A stretch of DNA of 64,000 bases from Methanobrevibacter sp. (GTDB taxonomy: Archaea > Methanobacteriota > Methanobacteria > Methanobacteriales > Methanobacteriaceae). The DNA is taken from positions 1-64,000 of the forward strand of contig NZ_JAFRSC010000026.1 of assembly GCF_017427765.1 (NCBI RefSeq), written 5' to 3'. Below, piece by piece: positions 35,112-45,390 of this stretch (position 1 is the stretch's first letter; each line of letters opens with the position of its first letter). Under the pieces are notes generated by a model that saw nothing but the letters and a program-made list of their open reading frames with translations, was not told the DNA's origin and did no database searches. The translations under genes and the position numbers were made by a program.

Positions 35112-35888
35112 ATGTTGGATGAAATTGTCGAGAAAACAAAACAGAGAATTGAAGAGTCTAAGAAAAATAAGTCCCTCGAAGAACTCAAAAGTGAAGTTCA
35201 AAAATTAGAAATTACAAAGGAGTTTCCTTTTAAGCAGGCTTTAAGCGAGGACGAAATTTCAATTATTGCCGAAGTTAAAAGAGCTTCTCCTTCAAAAGGA
35301 TTAATTGCTGAGGATTTTGATTATTTGGCTATTGCAAAAGAATATGAAGCTGCCGGCGCATCTGCAATTTCCGTTTTAACAGAACCTTACTTTTTTAAAG
35401 GCTCCAATGATTATTTAAAAGAAATTTCTCAAAATGTAAGCATTCCTATTTTGAGAAAAGACTTTGTCATAGATGAGTATATGATTTGGGAGGCAAAACT
35501 GCTTGGCGCTTCCTGTGTTTTATTGATTGTGTCCATTTTATCAATTGTTGAGCTAAAGAAATTTTTAGACCTTGCTCATGATTTGGGTCTTTCAGCCATT
35601 GTTGAAACTCACGACGGTGATGAGGTTCGGACCGCTTTGAATGTTGGTGCTGAAATTATTGGAGTTAACAACAGGGACTTGACTGATTTTAGTGTAAATA
35701 TTGAAAATAGTATTGATCTACGTAGATGTGTTAGTGGCGATGTCATATTTATTTCTGAAAGTGGCATTAAAACACCTCAAGATGTAAGGAGATTAAAAGA
35801 AAATAATGTTGATGCTGTTTTAATTGGCGAAACTTTAATGAAAAGTGATGATAAAAAGCTGATGATTTCGGAGTTGAAAAATGGTTAA
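35112..35888 (+). CDS. trpC: Indole-3-glycerol phosphate synthase
   Basis: A 258-residue (beta/alpha)8-barrel enzyme. Recognisable motifs are IIAEVKRASPSKGLI, the YEAAGASAISVLTEPYFFKG segment, ILRKDFVIDEYMIWEAKLLG, GVNNRDLTDFSVN and SESGIKTPQDVRRL. These include the catalytic Glu and Lys residues of the family. The start is placed at 35112 (ATG after GATGATTATT) rather than 35091, which lies inside trpD. It overlaps the start of trpF by eight bases and is a separate protein, not a TrpC-TrpF fusion. Confidence 0.93.
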   Translation: MLDEIVEKTKQRIEESKKNKSLEELKSEVQKLEITKEFPFKQALSEDEISIIAEVKRASPSKGLIAEDFDYLAIAKEYEAAGASAISVLTEPYFFKGSNDYLKEISQNVSIPILRKDFVIDEYMIWEAKLLGASCVLLIVSILSIVELKKFLDLAHDLGLSAIVETHDGDEVRTALNVGAEIIGVNNRDLTDFSVNIENSIDLRRCVSGDVIFISESGIKTPQDVRRLKENNVDAVLIGETLMKSDDKKLMISELKNG

Positions 35889-36480
35889 GATTAAAATCTG
35901 CGGGATTCGCCGACAGGAGGATATTGAAATTGTAAATAAGTATAAACCTGATTATATAGGTTTTGTATTTGCACAGTCAAAAAGACAGGTTTCTCATGAA
36001 CTGGCATCAAATTTAAAGGATAATCTGGACCCAAATATTAGTTCTGTCGGAGTTTTTGTTGATGCATCTGCAGACGAAATATTGGAACTGTTCAATGGAG
36101 GAATAATTGAAATTGCGCAGCTTCATGGTTCGGAAGATGAGGAGTATATTAATGCTCTAAAAGAAAAAACTAATAATAAGCTAAAAATTATCAATGCAAT
36201 TGAGATGTCAGAAAATGAAGATTTATTAAACTATGATGATTCTCAAGCTGATTATCTGTTATTGGACAGTGGTAAAGGCAGTGGAAAAACCTTTGACTGG
36301 CGTCTGATTAGAAAAGATTTAAAAAAAGACTTTTTCTTAGCAGGTGGAATAAATTCAGCTAATGTTGTTAAAGCTATTGAAGAATTTAATCCATATGCTA
36401 TTGATTTAAGTTCAAGCCTTGAAACTGACGGATTTAAAGATGAAAATAAAATTAAAGAGATTATGGAGGTTATAAATTGA
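35881..36480 (+). CDS. trpF: Phosphoribosylanthranilate isomerase
   Basis: A 199-residue barrel enzyme that isomerises phosphoribosylanthranilate to CdRP. It starts [12 protein letters not shown] with the catalytic Cys7, has [16 protein letters not shown], the [12 protein letters not shown] segment, [14 protein letters not shown] with the catalytic Asp, and the phosphate site [11 protein letters not shown] and [13 protein letters not shown]. It overlaps both neighbours, eight bases with trpC and four with trpB. The order C then F is that of the pathway enzymes, though it does not follow reaction order. Confidence 0.93.
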   Translation: MVKIKICGIRRQEDIEIVNKYKPDYIGFVFAQSKRQVSHELASNLKDNLDPNISSVGVFVDASADEILELFNGGIIEIAQLHGSEDEEYINALKEKTNNKLKIINAIEMSENEDLLNYDDSQADYLLLDSGKGSGKTFDWRLIRKDLKKDFFLAGGINSANVVKAIEEFNPYAIDLSSSLETDGFKDENKIKEIMEVIN

Positions 36481-37661
36481 ATGATGGAAGATATGGTGAG
36501 TATGGTGGTCAATACATATCTGAAACTTTAATGAATGAGTTGTTATATCTTGAAGAGCAGTATTATCATTACATGAATGATCCTGATTTTGTAGATGAAT
36601 TGAATACTTTATTAAAAGAATATGCCGGAAGGCCGTCCTTGTTGTATTATGCAAAAAGAATGACTGAAGACTTGGGCGGAGCAAAAATCTATTTGAAAAG
36701 GGAAGATTTGAACCATACAGGTGCTCACAAAATTAACAATGTTTTAGGCCAGGTATTGCTTGCTAAAAAAATGGGAAAAACAAGAGTAATTGCCGAAACT
36801 GGCGCAGGACAGCATGGAGTTGCAACCGCTACTGCTGCTGCGCTATTGGATATGGAATGTGAAGTGTTTATGGGCGAAGTAGACACTGAAAGACAAGCTT
36901 TAAATGTATATAGGATGGAACTGCTTGGAGCTAAGGTGCATTCCGTTAAATCAGGAACAAAAACTCTTAAAGATGCTGTCAATGATGCATTTAGGGATTG
37001 GATTGCAAGAGTTCATGATACAAATTATGTGATAGGTTCTACAATGGGGCCTCATCCGTTTCCAATGATTGTACGTGATTTTCAAGCAGTTATAAGTGCT
37101 GAAGCTCGCCAGCAATTTTTAGACAAAGAAGGAAAGTTGCCTACTGCTGTTGTAGCATGTGTCGGTGGTGGAAGTAATGCCATGGGTGCATTTTATAATT
37201 TCATTGACGATGAAGATGTAAAATTAATCGGTTGTGAAGCGGGAGGCAAGGGTGTAGACACTCCTTATAATGCTGCGGCTTTAACTAACGGAAAAATAGG
37301 AATATTTCATGGAATGAAATCAATTTTTAACCAGGGAGATTACGGTCAAATCGCTCCGGTATATTCTGTCTCAGCAGGCCTTGACTATCCGGGTGTTGGT
37401 CCTGAGCATGCTTATTTAAGAGATATTGGCAGAGCAGAATATGTTCCGATTAATGATGAAGAGGCGGTTGAAGCTTTTGAATATTTATCAAGAATGGAAG
37501 GCATTATTCCGGCTATTGAAAGTGCTCATGCTGTTGCACATGCAATGAAAATAGCTCCGGAAATGGATAAGGATGATATTATTATGATTTGTCTTTCGGG
37601 ACGTGGTGATAAGGATGTTCGCTCAATTGCACAATACAGGGGAGTTGAGTTAAATGAGTAA
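36477..37661 (+). CDS. trpB: Tryptophan synthase beta subunit
   Basis: A 394-residue PLP enzyme of the TrpB1 type, which works with TrpA. It starts [20 protein letters not shown]. The PLP-lysine is in [19 protein letters not shown] (Lys near residue 84), [19 protein letters not shown] follows, and the phosphate-binding loop is [28 protein letters not shown] and the GRGDKDV end complete the set. The TTG start at 36477 overlaps the trpF stop. The stop overlaps trpA by eight bases. Confidence 0.95.
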   Translation: MNDGRYGEYGGQYISETLMNELLYLEEQYYHYMNDPDFVDELNTLLKEYAGRPSLLYYAKRMTEDLGGAKIYLKREDLNHTGAHKINNVLGQVLLAKKMGKTRVIAETGAGQHGVATATAAALLDMECEVFMGEVDTERQALNVYRMELLGAKVHSVKSGTKTLKDAVNDAFRDWIARVHDTNYVIGSTMGPHPFPMIVRDFQAVISAEARQQFLDKEGKLPTAVVACVGGGSNAMGAFYNFIDDEDVKLIGCEAGGKGVDTPYNAAALTNGKIGIFHGMKSIFNQGDYGQIAPVYSVSAGLDYPGVGPEHAYLRDIGRAEYVPINDEEAVEAFEYLSRMEGIIPAIESAHAVAHAMKIAPEMDKDDIIMICLSGRGDKDVRSIAQYRGVELNE

Positions 37662-38427
37662 AATAGCTAATGCATTTAAAAATGGCAAAGCATTCATAGG
37701 TTTTTTAACCGCAGGAGATCCGACTTGTGAAAAAACTGTTGAATATATCCTGGCGATGGAAGAAGCCGGTTGTGATTTAATAGAAATTGGCATTCCGTTC
37801 TCAGATCCTATGGCTGAAGGTGTTGTTATCCAGGATGCTAATGTAAGGGCGTTAAAACACAACACAACAACGGATGATGTGTTTGACATTGTCGAAAAGG
37901 TTAGAGCCAAAACTGATGTTCCGATTGTATTTTTAACATATATTAATCCTGTTTTCTTTTACGGTTATGAAAAATTCTTTAAAAGATGCAATGATTTGGG
38001 AATTGATGGGATTATCTCTCCTGATTTGCCTTTTGAAGAAAAAGGTGAAATTAAAGATATTGCTTTGAAAAATGATGTTGATGTTATCTCACTTATCGCT
38101 CCAACTTCAAAAGAAAGAATTCAAAAAATAGCCAGTGATGCAACAGGTTTCATTTATATTGTTTCATCTTTAGGTGTGACTGGAATGCGTTCTGAGATTA
38201 AAACAGACTTAAATGCAATAATAAAGGACATTCGGGATGTTACAGATTTGCCGTTGGCAGTCGGTTTTGGAATAAATACTCCCGAACAGGCAACTCAAAT
38301 TGGTCAGATTGCTGATGGTGTAATTGTTGGCAGTGCAATTGTTAAGATAATTGAGCAGCACGGTGAAAATGCTAAAGAACCATTACGTGAATATGTTTCA
38401 TCAATGAAAAAGGCAGCTAATGAATAA
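37654..38427 (+). CDS. trpA: Tryptophan synthase alpha subunit
   Basis: A 257-residue barrel enzyme that splits indole-3-glycerol phosphate. Visible motifs are the catalytic Glu in [19 protein letters not shown], the Asp-containing loop [32 protein letters not shown], and the phosphate site [11 protein letters not shown] with [11 protein letters not shown]. It is the last gene of the operon, and the 3' region is AT-rich with no obvious long hairpin before the pcn promoter. Confidence 0.95.
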   Translation: MSKIANAFKNGKAFIGFLTAGDPTCEKTVEYILAMEEAGCDLIEIGIPFSDPMAEGVVIQDANVRALKHNTTTDDVFDIVEKVRAKTDVPIVFLTYINPVFFYGYEKFFKRCNDLGIDGIISPDLPFEEKGEIKDIALKNDVDVISLIAPTSKERIQKIASDATGFIYIVSSLGVTGMRSEIKTDLNAIIKDIRDVTDLPLAVGFGINTPEQATQIGQIADGVIVGSAIVKIIEQHGENAKEPLREYVSSMKKAANE

Positions 38428-38496
38428 TTAATAAAAAGATAAATTTATTATATATAAAAAATAGATATATAGACATTATTAATTAGAGGATTAGTT

Positions 38497-39231
38497 ATGT
38501 TTAAAGCAGAATTAAGTGATTCTAGTATACTAAAAACCAGTTTTGATGCTATTTCATCCATTGTTGATGAAGTACAAATCCAAACTGATAGTGAAGGCAT
38601 GAGATTAGATGCCTTAGACCGCAGTCATATAACTTTCGTACATTTGGAACTTAAAGCCAGTTTATTTGATGAATACATTTGTGATGTTCCTGAAAAAATT
38701 AATATTGATACTGATGAATTTATGAGAGTTCTCAAACGTGCAAAATCTCAAGACAGAGTTTTGATGTCTGTTGATGAAGGAAACTTTATCATTACTTTTG
38801 AAGGAGATGCAACAAGGACTTTCAAAATAAGATTGATTGATATGGAATATGATAACCCTGTTCCACCTCAAATCGAACATCCAACTTCATTCAAAGTACG
38901 TTTCTCTATATTAAAAGACTGTATTAATGATATTGATATCTTTTCAGATAAAATTGCATTCCAGGTTGATGAAGATTACTTTATTGCATCTGCAGATGGT
39001 GAATTTGGTGATGCAAGCATCAAATATCTCCATGGTGAAAATATCAATGAACATGCAAAATCTTTGTTCTCACTGGATAAAATTAGAGAAATGCTTAAAG
39101 CGGATAAATTTTCAGAGGAAGCTGAAATTGGTTTAGGTACTGACATGCCATTAAGTTTAACTCTTACTATGGTTACCGGTGACGGTAAACTAAGTTTCTT
39201 GCTTGCTCCTAGATTAGAAACAGATGAATAA
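38497..39231 (+). CDS. pcn: DNA polymerase sliding clamp (PCNA)
   Basis: A 244-residue archaeal PCNA of normal length, with the two-domain clamp fold per monomer. It starts [20 protein letters not shown], has the [20 protein letters not shown] segment with the conserved LDxSHV-like motif, the interdomain stretch near residues 115-130, and the C-terminal SFLLAPRLE. It serves as a homotrimeric processivity factor and partner hub. The GINS subunit gene follows about 50 bases later in the same direction, a replication gene pair. Confidence 0.95.
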   Translation: MFKAELSDSSILKTSFDAISSIVDEVQIQTDSEGMRLDALDRSHITFVHLELKASLFDEYICDVPEKINIDTDEFMRVLKRAKSQDRVLMSVDEGNFIITFEGDATRTFKIRLIDMEYDNPVPPQIEHPTSFKVRFSILKDCINDIDIFSDKIAFQVDEDYFIASADGEFGDASIKYLHGENINEHAKSLFSLDKIREMLKADKFSEEAEIGLGTDMPLSLTLTMVTGDGKLSFLLAPRLETDE

Positions 39232-39284
39232 ATTTCATTTGTTTTAACTTTTTTTATTTTAACAATTTTTTAAGAGGATATTAA

Positions 39285-40160
39285 GTGGACGACCAATTTT
39301 ATCAGACTTTACGTAATGTTCAAAAGAAGGAACGTAACAACGGTACTCTAGCTCGTGTAGATGAGACTTTTTATACTGATATTCATGAGTATTTAGATGA
39401 TTTAAGAAAAAGGGCAATGGAAGATCCGTTTTCTAATGTTCATAGCATACTTAAGAATGCTCAGATGGTTGCTACCGATATCTGTGAAAGGCGTGAGAAA
39501 AAAATCACAGAATCTGCCGTAGTCAATATCCACAGGTCATATCATCTTTTCACTGGAAAACCTCAGTTTGATTTGGTTGATACAACTCCCCTAAATTTAA
39601 CTCCTGAAGAGGAGAAATTCTATTATTCTTTAATCGAGACACTAAAAAACCATAGGGGCAATATCTCTTTAGAAAAGTTATCTGAAGATGATGATGACAA
39701 AAAACATAAAGTGGTCAAACCTAGCCAACCGCAAACCAATACTTTAGATTCTTCCAAGGAAACTCCAAAAACTGATGATGAAGTGTTAAACAGGTTAGAT
39801 GAAATCAACAAGGCCAAAGTCATTGTTGATGAAAAGCCAGAGCCAATCGAAAAGCAAATCATCAATTCCAAAATTAATCAGGCTAAAAAAGAAAAACCAA
39901 TTGTAAAACCAAAAGAAACTAATATTGAAGATAATCCTAATGCAGCTGATGAATCTGATGAATTTTATGATTTTGAATCTAAAAAAATTGCTAAGGACAC
40001 AGAATTGGTTACAATGTTGGTTTTTGATGAGGTAGGTCCTATTGTGGGTGTTGATGAAAAGGTTTATGGTCCGTTCAGACCTCAGGATTTAGTGACTTTG
40101 CCGATGGTTAATGCAAAAATATTTTTCAAAAATCGAAAAGGTCGTCAAGTGAAAATTTAG
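39285..40160 (+). CDS. GINS complex subunit (Gins51/Sld5-Psf1 type)
   Basis: A 291-residue protein. The N-terminal alpha-helical A-domain (residues about 1-125) includes ERNNGTLARVDETFYTDIHE and DICERREKKI. A low-complexity charged linker of about 100 residues (Lys/Asp/Glu/Pro) follows. The small beta B-domain at the end reads ELVTMLVFDEVGPIVGVDEK and YGPFRPQDLVTLP. This A-then-B order and the YGPF-DLV-LP motif match archaeal Gins51, part of the CMG helicase. The long linker is typical of the family. The GTG start follows GAGGA. Confidence 0.85.
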   Translation: MDDQFYQTLRNVQKKERNNGTLARVDETFYTDIHEYLDDLRKRAMEDPFSNVHSILKNAQMVATDICERREKKITESAVVNIHRSYHLFTGKPQFDLVDTTPLNLTPEEEKFYYSLIETLKNHRGNISLEKLSEDDDDKKHKVVKPSQPQTNTLDSSKETPKTDDEVLNRLDEINKAKVIVDEKPEPIEKQIINSKINQAKKEKPIVKPKETNIEDNPNAADESDEFYDFESKKIAKDTELVTMLVFDEVGPIVGVDEKVYGPFRPQDLVTLPMVNAKIFFKNRKGRQVKI

Positions 40161-40396
40161 CTGTTTTTCCATTAACTTTATATAACTTATTAAACATAAA
40201 TAAAGAGCATATCTATTTGTGATACTAAAAAATTATATTTTATATAATTTGGATTTTTGCTGTTTGTAGACTTGATGCGTTACAAAGCAGTTTTAATCTC
40301 TAACGTTTTTTAATTAGATGTCAGTTTAGATAAATTCATGAATGGGTTGACAATGATTTATTAATTAAACACTTTATAGTGTAAAACGGTGGAAAA
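40161..40396 (+). promoter_or_regulatory. Intergenic leader before rpl44e
   Basis: This 236-base gap holds a TATA-like ATATTTTATATAATT at about 40235-40250, so a long leader is possible. A small hairpin, ACACT-TTAT-AGTGT (40369-40382), ends just before the GGTGG binding site and could influence ribosomal protein translation. No tRNA or open frame with a binding site was seen. Confidence 0.35.
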
Positions 40397-40675
40397 ATGA
40401 AAATACCAAAAGAAAAAAGAACATACTGTCCTCATTGTAAAAGACACACAGTACATGAGGTTCACACTGCAAAAAAAAGAAAAGCTAGTGAGTTAACTTG
40501 GGGACAAAGACAATTCAGACGTGTAACTGCTGGTTACAGAGGTTATCCAAGGCCTTTACCTGCTGGAAACAAACCAGTTAAAAAATTAGACTTAAGACTT
40601 AAATGCAAAGAATGTGGTAAATCTCACATTAAACAATCTTTCAGAACAGGAAAACCTGAATTTGTAGCAAAATAG
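40397..40675 (+). CDS. rpl44e: 50S ribosomal protein L44e
   Basis: A 92-residue archaeal/eukaryotic-type ribosomal protein. The zinc-finger halves are [17 protein letters not shown] at the N-terminus and [17 protein letters not shown] at the C-terminus. Between them lies [20 protein letters not shown], the conserved basic segment near the E site. Its length is normal. It is followed nine bases later by rps27e, the conserved archaeal L44e-S27e-aIF2-alpha-Nop10 order. Confidence 0.95.
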   Translation: MKIPKEKRTYCPHCKRHTVHEVHTAKKRKASELTWGQRQFRRVTAGYRGYPRPLPAGNKPVKKLDLRLKCKECGKSHIKQSFRTGKPEFVAK

Positions 40676-40684
40676 GTGATTAAC

Positions 40685-40864
40685 ATGGTTAGTAAAGGTA
40701 GAGGAAACTTTTTAAAAGTTAAATGTTTAGATTGTGACAATGAACAAGTAATATTTGATCGTGCAGCATCTGATGTAAAATGTATTATTTGTGGTAAAAC
40801 TCTTGTCAAATCTCGCGGTGCTAAAGCTAAAATCACCGCACACATTGAAAAAGTTTTAAACTAG
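40685..40864 (+). CDS. rps27e: 30S ribosomal protein S27e
   Basis: A 59-residue zinc-ribbon ribosomal protein. It starts [20 protein letters not shown] and has the second knuckle [17 protein letters not shown]. The four cysteines (CLDC and CIIC) form the ribbon. The ATG at 40685 is nine bases after the L44e stop, with GGTGAT as the binding site that spans the L44e stop codon. Confidence 0.95.
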   Translation: MVSKGRGNFLKVKCLDCDNEQVIFDRAASDVKCIICGKTLVKSRGAKAKITAHIEKVLN

Positions 40865-40928
40865 ATTTCTAGTTTTAAACTTATTTTTTACTTATTTTTT
40901 TATAATTTTTATTGATGTTGGTGAGAGT

Positions 40929-41726
40929 ATGGTAAGAAAAAGTCAAGAATGGCCTGATGAAGGAGAACTTATTGTAGGTACTGTTTATAAAGTTCTTAAT
41001 TATGGGGCTTTTGCTAAATTAGAAGAATATCAGGGCAAAGAAGCTTTTATTCATATTTCTGAAGTATCTTCCGGTTGGGTTAAAAATATCAGAGATCATG
41101 TAAGAGAAAACCAAAAAATCGTCTGTCGTGTTCTCAGAGTTAATCCTAAAAAAGGGCATGTTGATGCTTCCTTAAAAAGAATCCGTGAAGATCAAAGAAC
41201 TAAAAAAATCCAACATTGGAAAATCGAGCAAAAAGCTGAAAAATTCTTAGAATTGGCTGCTAAATCATTAGATAAAGATTTGGACGCTGCTTACGATGAA
41301 GTAGGTTATGAACTTATGGACATCTTCGGTGATGTTTATGGTGCTTTTGAAACTGCTTCTGATGAAGGTGCAGAATCACTTACTGAAGAAGGAATCCCTC
41401 AGGATTGGGCAGATGCTATTACTGAAGTAGCTAAGAAAAATATTACTCCTCCGGAAGTCCATATCAGCGGTTATGTAGATATTGAAACTTTCGTACCTAA
41501 CGGTGTTGAAATTATCATCGCTGCATTGAAAGCTGCTGAAGATAACGGCGATGAGGAAGAGGAAATTAAAGTTCAATGTGTTGGGGCACCAAGATACAGG
41601 ATTACTGTAAAATCTACTGATTATATATTGGCAGAAAAAGCTCTCAAAGCTGCTGCTGACAGATGTATTGCAGTTGTCGAAGAATCTAATGGAAATGGTT
41701 CATTTTTAAGAGAATTAGATAATTAG
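40929..41726 (+). CDS. Translation initiation factor aIF2 alpha subunit
   Basis: A 265-residue protein. An N-terminal S1/OB domain (about residues 10-85) shows [20 protein letters not shown] and [20 protein letters not shown], then [16 protein letters not shown] central helical domain follows, and then the C-terminal alpha/beta domain that contacts the gamma subunit ([20 protein letters not shown]). It is the alpha subunit of the heterotrimeric factor delivering Met-tRNAi. GGTGAGAG precedes the ATG. It is followed closely by nop10. Confidence 0.94.
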   Translation: MVRKSQEWPDEGELIVGTVYKVLNYGAFAKLEEYQGKEAFIHISEVSSGWVKNIRDHVRENQKIVCRVLRVNPKKGHVDASLKRIREDQRTKKIQHWKIEQKAEKFLELAAKSLDKDLDAAYDEVGYELMDIFGDVYGAFETASDEGAESLTEEGIPQDWADAITEVAKKNITPPEVHISGYVDIETFVPNGVEIIIAALKAAEDNGDEEEEIKVQCVGAPRYRITVKSTDYILAEKALKAAADRCIAVVEESNGNGSFLRELDN

Positions 41727-41732
41727 ATTCTT

Positions 41733-41900
41733 ATGAATATGAAAATGAATAAATGTCCTGAATGCGGTATTTATACTTTAAAGGATGCTTGTCCTAAATG
41801 CGGAGGCAAGCTTAAAGTGATTTATCCTCCTAAATTTTCTGTTGAGGATAAATATGGTAAATATCGTAGAATATTAAAAAAAGAATCAATGAAGGAGTAA
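41733..41900 (+). CDS. nop10: H/ACA ribonucleoprotein protein Nop10
   Basis: A 55-residue protein. It starts MNMKMNKCPECGIYTLKDAC with the zinc ribbon CPEC and CPKCGG, followed by PPKFSVEDKYGKYRR, the linear segment that binds Cbf5 in H/ACA particles for pseudouridylation. It sits seven bases after the aIF2-alpha stop, the classical archaeal order. A start at 41745 (MNKCPEC) is possible, but the longer start matches relatives. Confidence 0.92.
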   Translation: MNMKMNKCPECGIYTLKDACPKCGGKLKVIYPPKFSVEDKYGKYRRILKKESMKE

Positions 41901-41906
41901 TTGGGT

Positions 41907-42677
41907 ATGAAAACTACTGAAATAACTGTTTTAGAAGACATTGAATTAGATAATCCTATTTTTATCGAAGCATTACCTGGTCTTGGACATGTTGGTAAAT
42001 TGGCTGCTGACCACATGATTGATGAGTTAGGAGCTACAAAATTTGCTGAAATTTATTCTCCAACTTTCCCTCCACAAGTTATTGTTAAAGAGGATGGGAT
42101 AATTGAAAACATGAAAAATGAACTGTATTATTTAAGAGAAGTTGGTGAAGATAATCTGGATTTAATTATTCTTGTCGGCAATACTCAATCTTTATCCCCT
42201 GAAGGTCAATACCTTGTCTGTAAGGATATTTTGGAATTTGTCAAACAGTATGGTATTGATAGGATTTACACATTAGGTGGAATGGTTACAGGCCAGCCTC
42301 CAGAATCTCCTAAAGTTTTCGGTGCAGCTACTAATGAAGAGAATGCTGAATTACTAAAGGAAATTGATATTGAACTTAGATCCAACGATGGGGGCATTGT
42401 TGGTGCATCCGGTTTATTTTTGGGGTTAGGCGTTCGCCAGGGAATTCCTGGATCCTGTCTGATGGGTGAAACTTTAGGTTACTTTATTGATGCCGAATCT
42501 GCAGAGGCAATATTGAATAAATTGTCCATATTACTTAATTTTGATATTAATGTTGATAAATTAGAAGAAAGAGCTGAAGAAACAAGACAAATGATTGCTA
42601 AAGCTCAACAAATGGAACAGGATATGATTAATAAAGCTAATGCAGGAAATGCTGATGATTTAAGATATATTGGTTAA
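41907..42677 (+). CDS. PAC2-family proteasome assembly chaperone-like protein
   Basis: A 256-residue protein of the PAC2 superfamily. It starts with a beta-rich segment, then [35 protein letters not shown] and [20 protein letters not shown]. The [21 protein letters not shown] and [20 protein letters not shown] segments complete the family pattern. It probably assists assembly of large complexes. The charged C-terminal helix (about residues 215-256) may be a coiled coil. The ATG at 41907 is preferred to the TTG at 41901. It is in line with nop10. Confidence 0.85.
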   Translation: MKTTEITVLEDIELDNPIFIEALPGLGHVGKLAADHMIDELGATKFAEIYSPTFPPQVIVKEDGIIENMKNELYYLREVGEDNLDLIILVGNTQSLSPEGQYLVCKDILEFVKQYGIDRIYTLGGMVTGQPPESPKVFGAATNEENAELLKEIDIELRSNDGGIVGASGLFLGLGVRQGIPGSCLMGETLGYFIDAESAEAILNKLSILLNFDINVDKLEERAEETRQMIAKAQQMEQDMINKANAGNADDLRYIG

Positions 42678-42706
42678 ACCAATATATTTTTATTTTACTT
42701 TTTTTC

Positions 42707-43258
42707 ATGAATATTGTTGTAGTTCCCGACGCATCCATGATTGTCATTCCATTGATTGAAAAAAATAGACATAGTTATTTATCTCCCTCCAATTTTTCAA
42801 AATATGATAATATGGACATTTGTGAGGGAAATCTGATTTTTGACAATGTCATTTCAAAATATACTACTAGTGAAATGCCTTCTGGTGTTAAAAGTAGGAT
42901 AATCTTATTTTCCAAAGTGGCTGATAAAGCCGATGCGGCTATTGTAATAGGTAAACGACCTAAAAATCGCATTCCAATGTATAATGCTTTGAACGACCTG
43001 ATTTTATTTGGTGGAAACTCATGCAATAACGCTCACAGCCTTATTTTAAAAATTATTAATGATTCAGATATTCCAACATTGAAGCTTGCCTATCCTACAA
43101 ATCAAAAACAGATTATCGAACTGATTGAAAAAACAAACTATTTTTTAAAAAATTTGGATAAATCTCCTCAAAATGATGATTTGGGGGTTGATTTGTATCC
43201 TAAAAATGAGAAATGTCATATTTGCGATGTTAAAAAGTTATTGGATAAGTTAATATAA
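42707..43258 (+). CDS. Possible methanogenesis marker protein 5 (DUF2112-like)
   Basis: A 183-residue cytoplasmic protein that starts NIVVVPDASMIVIPLIEKN. It has YTTSEMPSGVKSRIILFSKVADKADAAIVI and a later IPTLKLAYPTNQKQIIELIE. The PSGV-R-and-KADAAIV pattern recalls the methanogen-only marker 5/DUF2112 family, but this is from memory and the middle region differs. A C-terminal CHICDVKKL could bind metal. It lies between the PAC2-family gene and EndoQ. Confidence 0.4.
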   Translation: MNIVVVPDASMIVIPLIEKNRHSYLSPSNFSKYDNMDICEGNLIFDNVISKYTTSEMPSGVKSRIILFSKVADKADAAIVIGKRPKNRIPMYNALNDLILFGGNSCNNAHSLILKIINDSDIPTLKLAYPTNQKQIIELIEKTNYFLKNLDKSPQNDDLGVDLYPKNEKCHICDVKKLLDKLI

Positions 43259-43280
43259 GACAATTTTCTAACAATTAATC

Positions 43281-44468
43281 ATGTTGATAAATGCTGATTT
43301 TCATGTTCACAGCTGTTTTTCAATGGCTTCATCTAAAGACATGCTAATTGAGAATATGGCGCCTAAATCAAAGTTGAAGGGATTGCAGCTTCTGGGTACC
43401 GGTGATGCATTTCATCCTGCCTGGCTGAATATGATTGAGGCGCAAACATCTTATTCGGGTGACGGAATCTATACGTTAGATGATATGAATTTTGTTTTAA
43501 CGGTGGAAGTTGAAGGAAAAAACAGGATTCATCATTTAATTATTATTCCAGACATTGATATTGCCCGTGAATTGTCCCAGAAGTTGCCTTCTAAAAATAA
43601 GGCTTCCGACGGAAGACCTAAAACTCAATTGGGCGGCGCTGAACTTTTGGAGTTGGTCAGAGATTATGACTGTTTAATCGGACCGGCACATGCATTCACC
43701 CCATGGACAGGGATGTATAAGTCCTTTGATAGTATTTATGACTGTTACGGTAAAAAACCGGATTTTGTAGAGCTTGGACTTTCTGCAGATACATTTATGG
43801 CAGATACAGTAGATGAACTTAAAGATTTTCCGTTTCTTACTAATTCAGATGCACATTCACCATGGCCCCATAGATTGGGCCGTGAGTTTAATCAAATCGA
43901 GCTTCGAGATATTTCATTTTCTTCAATAAAACATGCTATTAAACATAGGGATATCAAAGCAAATTATGGTCTTATCCCTAACTTGGGTAAATATCACATG
44001 ACTGCATGTACCAAATGCTATAAACTTATTGATCCTGCAATTGCACGTGAAAATAAGATGAAATGCAGCTGCGGCGGAACAGTTAAAAAAGGGGTTGATT
44101 TTAGAATATCTGAAATTGCCGATTATAATCAGCCGAAACATCCTGATTTCAGGCCGGATTACGTTCATCTGATGCCTCTTGCAGAGTTGATTTCAACAAT
44201 TTATGGAAAAGGCGTTACTACAAAAACGGTTCAGGGCATATGGCAAAAGTTAATAGATAATTTTAAAACAGAAATTGAAGTATTATTAAACGTTCCAATA
44301 GAAGAAATTAGCAGAATCGATACAAATGTTGCTCCTGCTATAGAATCATTTAGGAATAATGATATTGATGTTATTCCTGGCGGCGGGGGTAAATACGGTC
44401 AGATTTCTTTTGATAGAAAATTAAATAAATCAAAAAAAGAAAAAGTCATCACTTTAGATAATTTTTAA
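43281..44468 (+). CDS. Endonuclease Q (PHP-domain DNA repair nuclease)
   Basis: A 395-residue protein. The N-terminal PHP domain shows NADFHVHSCFS with the HxH pair, LLGTGDAFHPAW, LIGPAHAFTPWTG and LTNSDAHSPWPHRLGREFN. A zinc-binding segment follows at CTKCYKLIDP and CSCGGTVKKG, then a helical C-terminal region ending GGGGKYGQISFD. This combination defines EndoQ, which cuts 5' of deaminated bases (uracil, hypoxanthine, xanthine) and AP sites. Its association with PCNA is known, and pcn lies about 4 kb upstream in the same block. Confidence 0.85.
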   Translation: MLINADFHVHSCFSMASSKDMLIENMAPKSKLKGLQLLGTGDAFHPAWLNMIEAQTSYSGDGIYTLDDMNFVLTVEVEGKNRIHHLIIIPDIDIARELSQKLPSKNKASDGRPKTQLGGAELLELVRDYDCLIGPAHAFTPWTGMYKSFDSIYDCYGKKPDFVELGLSADTFMADTVDELKDFPFLTNSDAHSPWPHRLGREFNQIELRDISFSSIKHAIKHRDIKANYGLIPNLGKYHMTACTKCYKLIDPAIARENKMKCSCGGTVKKGVDFRISEIADYNQPKHPDFRPDYVHLMPLAELISTIYGKGVTTKTVQGIWQKLIDNFKTEIEVLLNVPIEEISRIDTNVAPAIESFRNNDIDVIPGGGGKYGQISFDRKLNKSKKEKVITLDNF

Positions 44469-44477
44469 AATTAAATA

Positions 44478-44551
44478 CGGACTTGGAGGGATTTGAACCC
44501 TCGATCTTAAGATTAGGAGTCTTACGCCCTTCCAGACTAGGCTACAAGCCC
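44478..44551 (-). tRNA. tRNA-Arg (anticodon CCT)
   Basis: On the minus strand the acceptor GGGCTTG pairs with CAAGTCC (one G-U), with discriminator G. The anticodon stem TAAGA/TCTTA encloses CTCCTAA, giving anticodon CCT for AGG. The T arm is GAGGG-TTCAAAT-CCCTC. No intron was seen. Confidence 0.92.
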
Positions 44552-44606
44552 ATAATTATTAATTCTGTGAAAAAATCATTTAAAAAAAGTTAAATTGTAA
44601 TAAGAG

Positions 44607-44680
44607 CGGACCCGCCGGGATTTGAACCCGGGGTCTTCGGATTAGAAGTCCGACGCCCTATCCAGCTAGGCTACGGGCCC
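44607..44680 (-). tRNA. tRNA-Arg (anticodon TCT)
   Basis: On the minus strand the acceptor GGGCCCG pairs with CGGGTCC, with discriminator G. The stem TCGGA/TCCGA encloses loop CTTCTAA, anticodon TCT for AGA. The T arm is CCGGG-TTCAAAT-CCCGG. It lies 55 bases upstream, in transcription order, of tRNA-Arg(CCT), and a single promoter may serve both. Confidence 0.93.
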
Positions 44681-44767
44681 TTCATATACAACAATAATAA
44701 ATCTATTTTTTTTATTATATATATTTATCTATTTTATTAAAAAATAAAAAAAGGATTAAAAAAATCC

Positions 44768-45283
44768 TTACATTCTACTTACACTACCTGTTGCATCATT
44801 AATACCAATGCTGTCTACAGCATTTCCATCTTCATCATAAATGGTAGCATACCAATATCCACCAGAATAATATACGTTTCCAGCATAACATCCTGGTTCT
44901 CCTACAGCACTATTTGCAATACTTTGTGCTGTGGAATATGATAAATGTGTACTTGAACTTGATCCAGAGCCACTGCCTCCTCTAGAGCTTGATCCGGAAC
45001 CGCTGCTACTGCCACTACCACTTCCTGATCCGGATCCTGAACCTGATGATGAACTTCCAGATCCTGAACCGCTGCTTCCTCCATCAGTAGTAGCTACAGA
45101 AGATCCACTTCCGTTTCCAGCAGGAGTGCTGTTGCCGAGTCCGTTTCCATTATTACTGTTAGCGGACATACTGGATAAGTCGGAGAATATTGGACTGTCA
45201 CTATTTGTTATTCCGTATGCTGCAACAGCTGCTGCGATACATAACACAACAATAATTGAAATTATAATATTTGCTTTATCCAA
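44768..45283 (-). CDS. Membrane-anchored Ser/Gly-rich protein with PepSY-like domain
   Basis: A 171-residue protein. An N-terminal signal anchor (residues 4-22) is followed by a long Ser/Gly linker (about residues 40-112, repeated GSGSSS-type sequence) and a C-terminal PepSY-like domain at about 113-171. That domain has STAQSIANSAVGEPGC, then GGYWYATIYDEDGNAVDSI. PepSY domains act outside the membrane and may inhibit proteases. The long linker would hold the domain away from the cell surface through the wall. The gene is divergent from frhA. Confidence 0.7.
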   Translation of the reverse strand: MDKANIIISIIVVLCIAAAVAAYGITNSDSPIFSDLSSMSANSNNGNGLGNSTPAGNGSGSSVATTDGGSSGSGSGSSSSGSGSGSGSGSGSSSGSGSSSRGGSGSGSSSSTHLSYSTAQSIANSAVGEPGCYAGNVYYSGGYWYATIYDEDGNAVDSIGINDATGSVSRM

Positions 45284-45390
45284 TTTTTTCCCTCCTTTGA
45301 ATATATATTATGTATAATATTTAAATTAAGTCTTTTATTTCTTATATATATTTCGATTAATTTTTTGTGGCATAATTTATTAATAATAAT

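Noticed and set aside
40220-40330. Possible C/D box RNA before rpl44e
   Set aside because: TTGATG- and CTAA-like strings occur, but no proper C/D and C'/D' set with correct spacing was found.
44931-45317. Pro/Leu/Asp-rich frame on the plus strand opposite the Ser/Gly-rich gene
   Set aside because: It is the complement of the GGX/TCX repeat of the Ser/Gly linker. It has no binding site, and the minus-strand gene has a signal anchor and a PepSY-like end.
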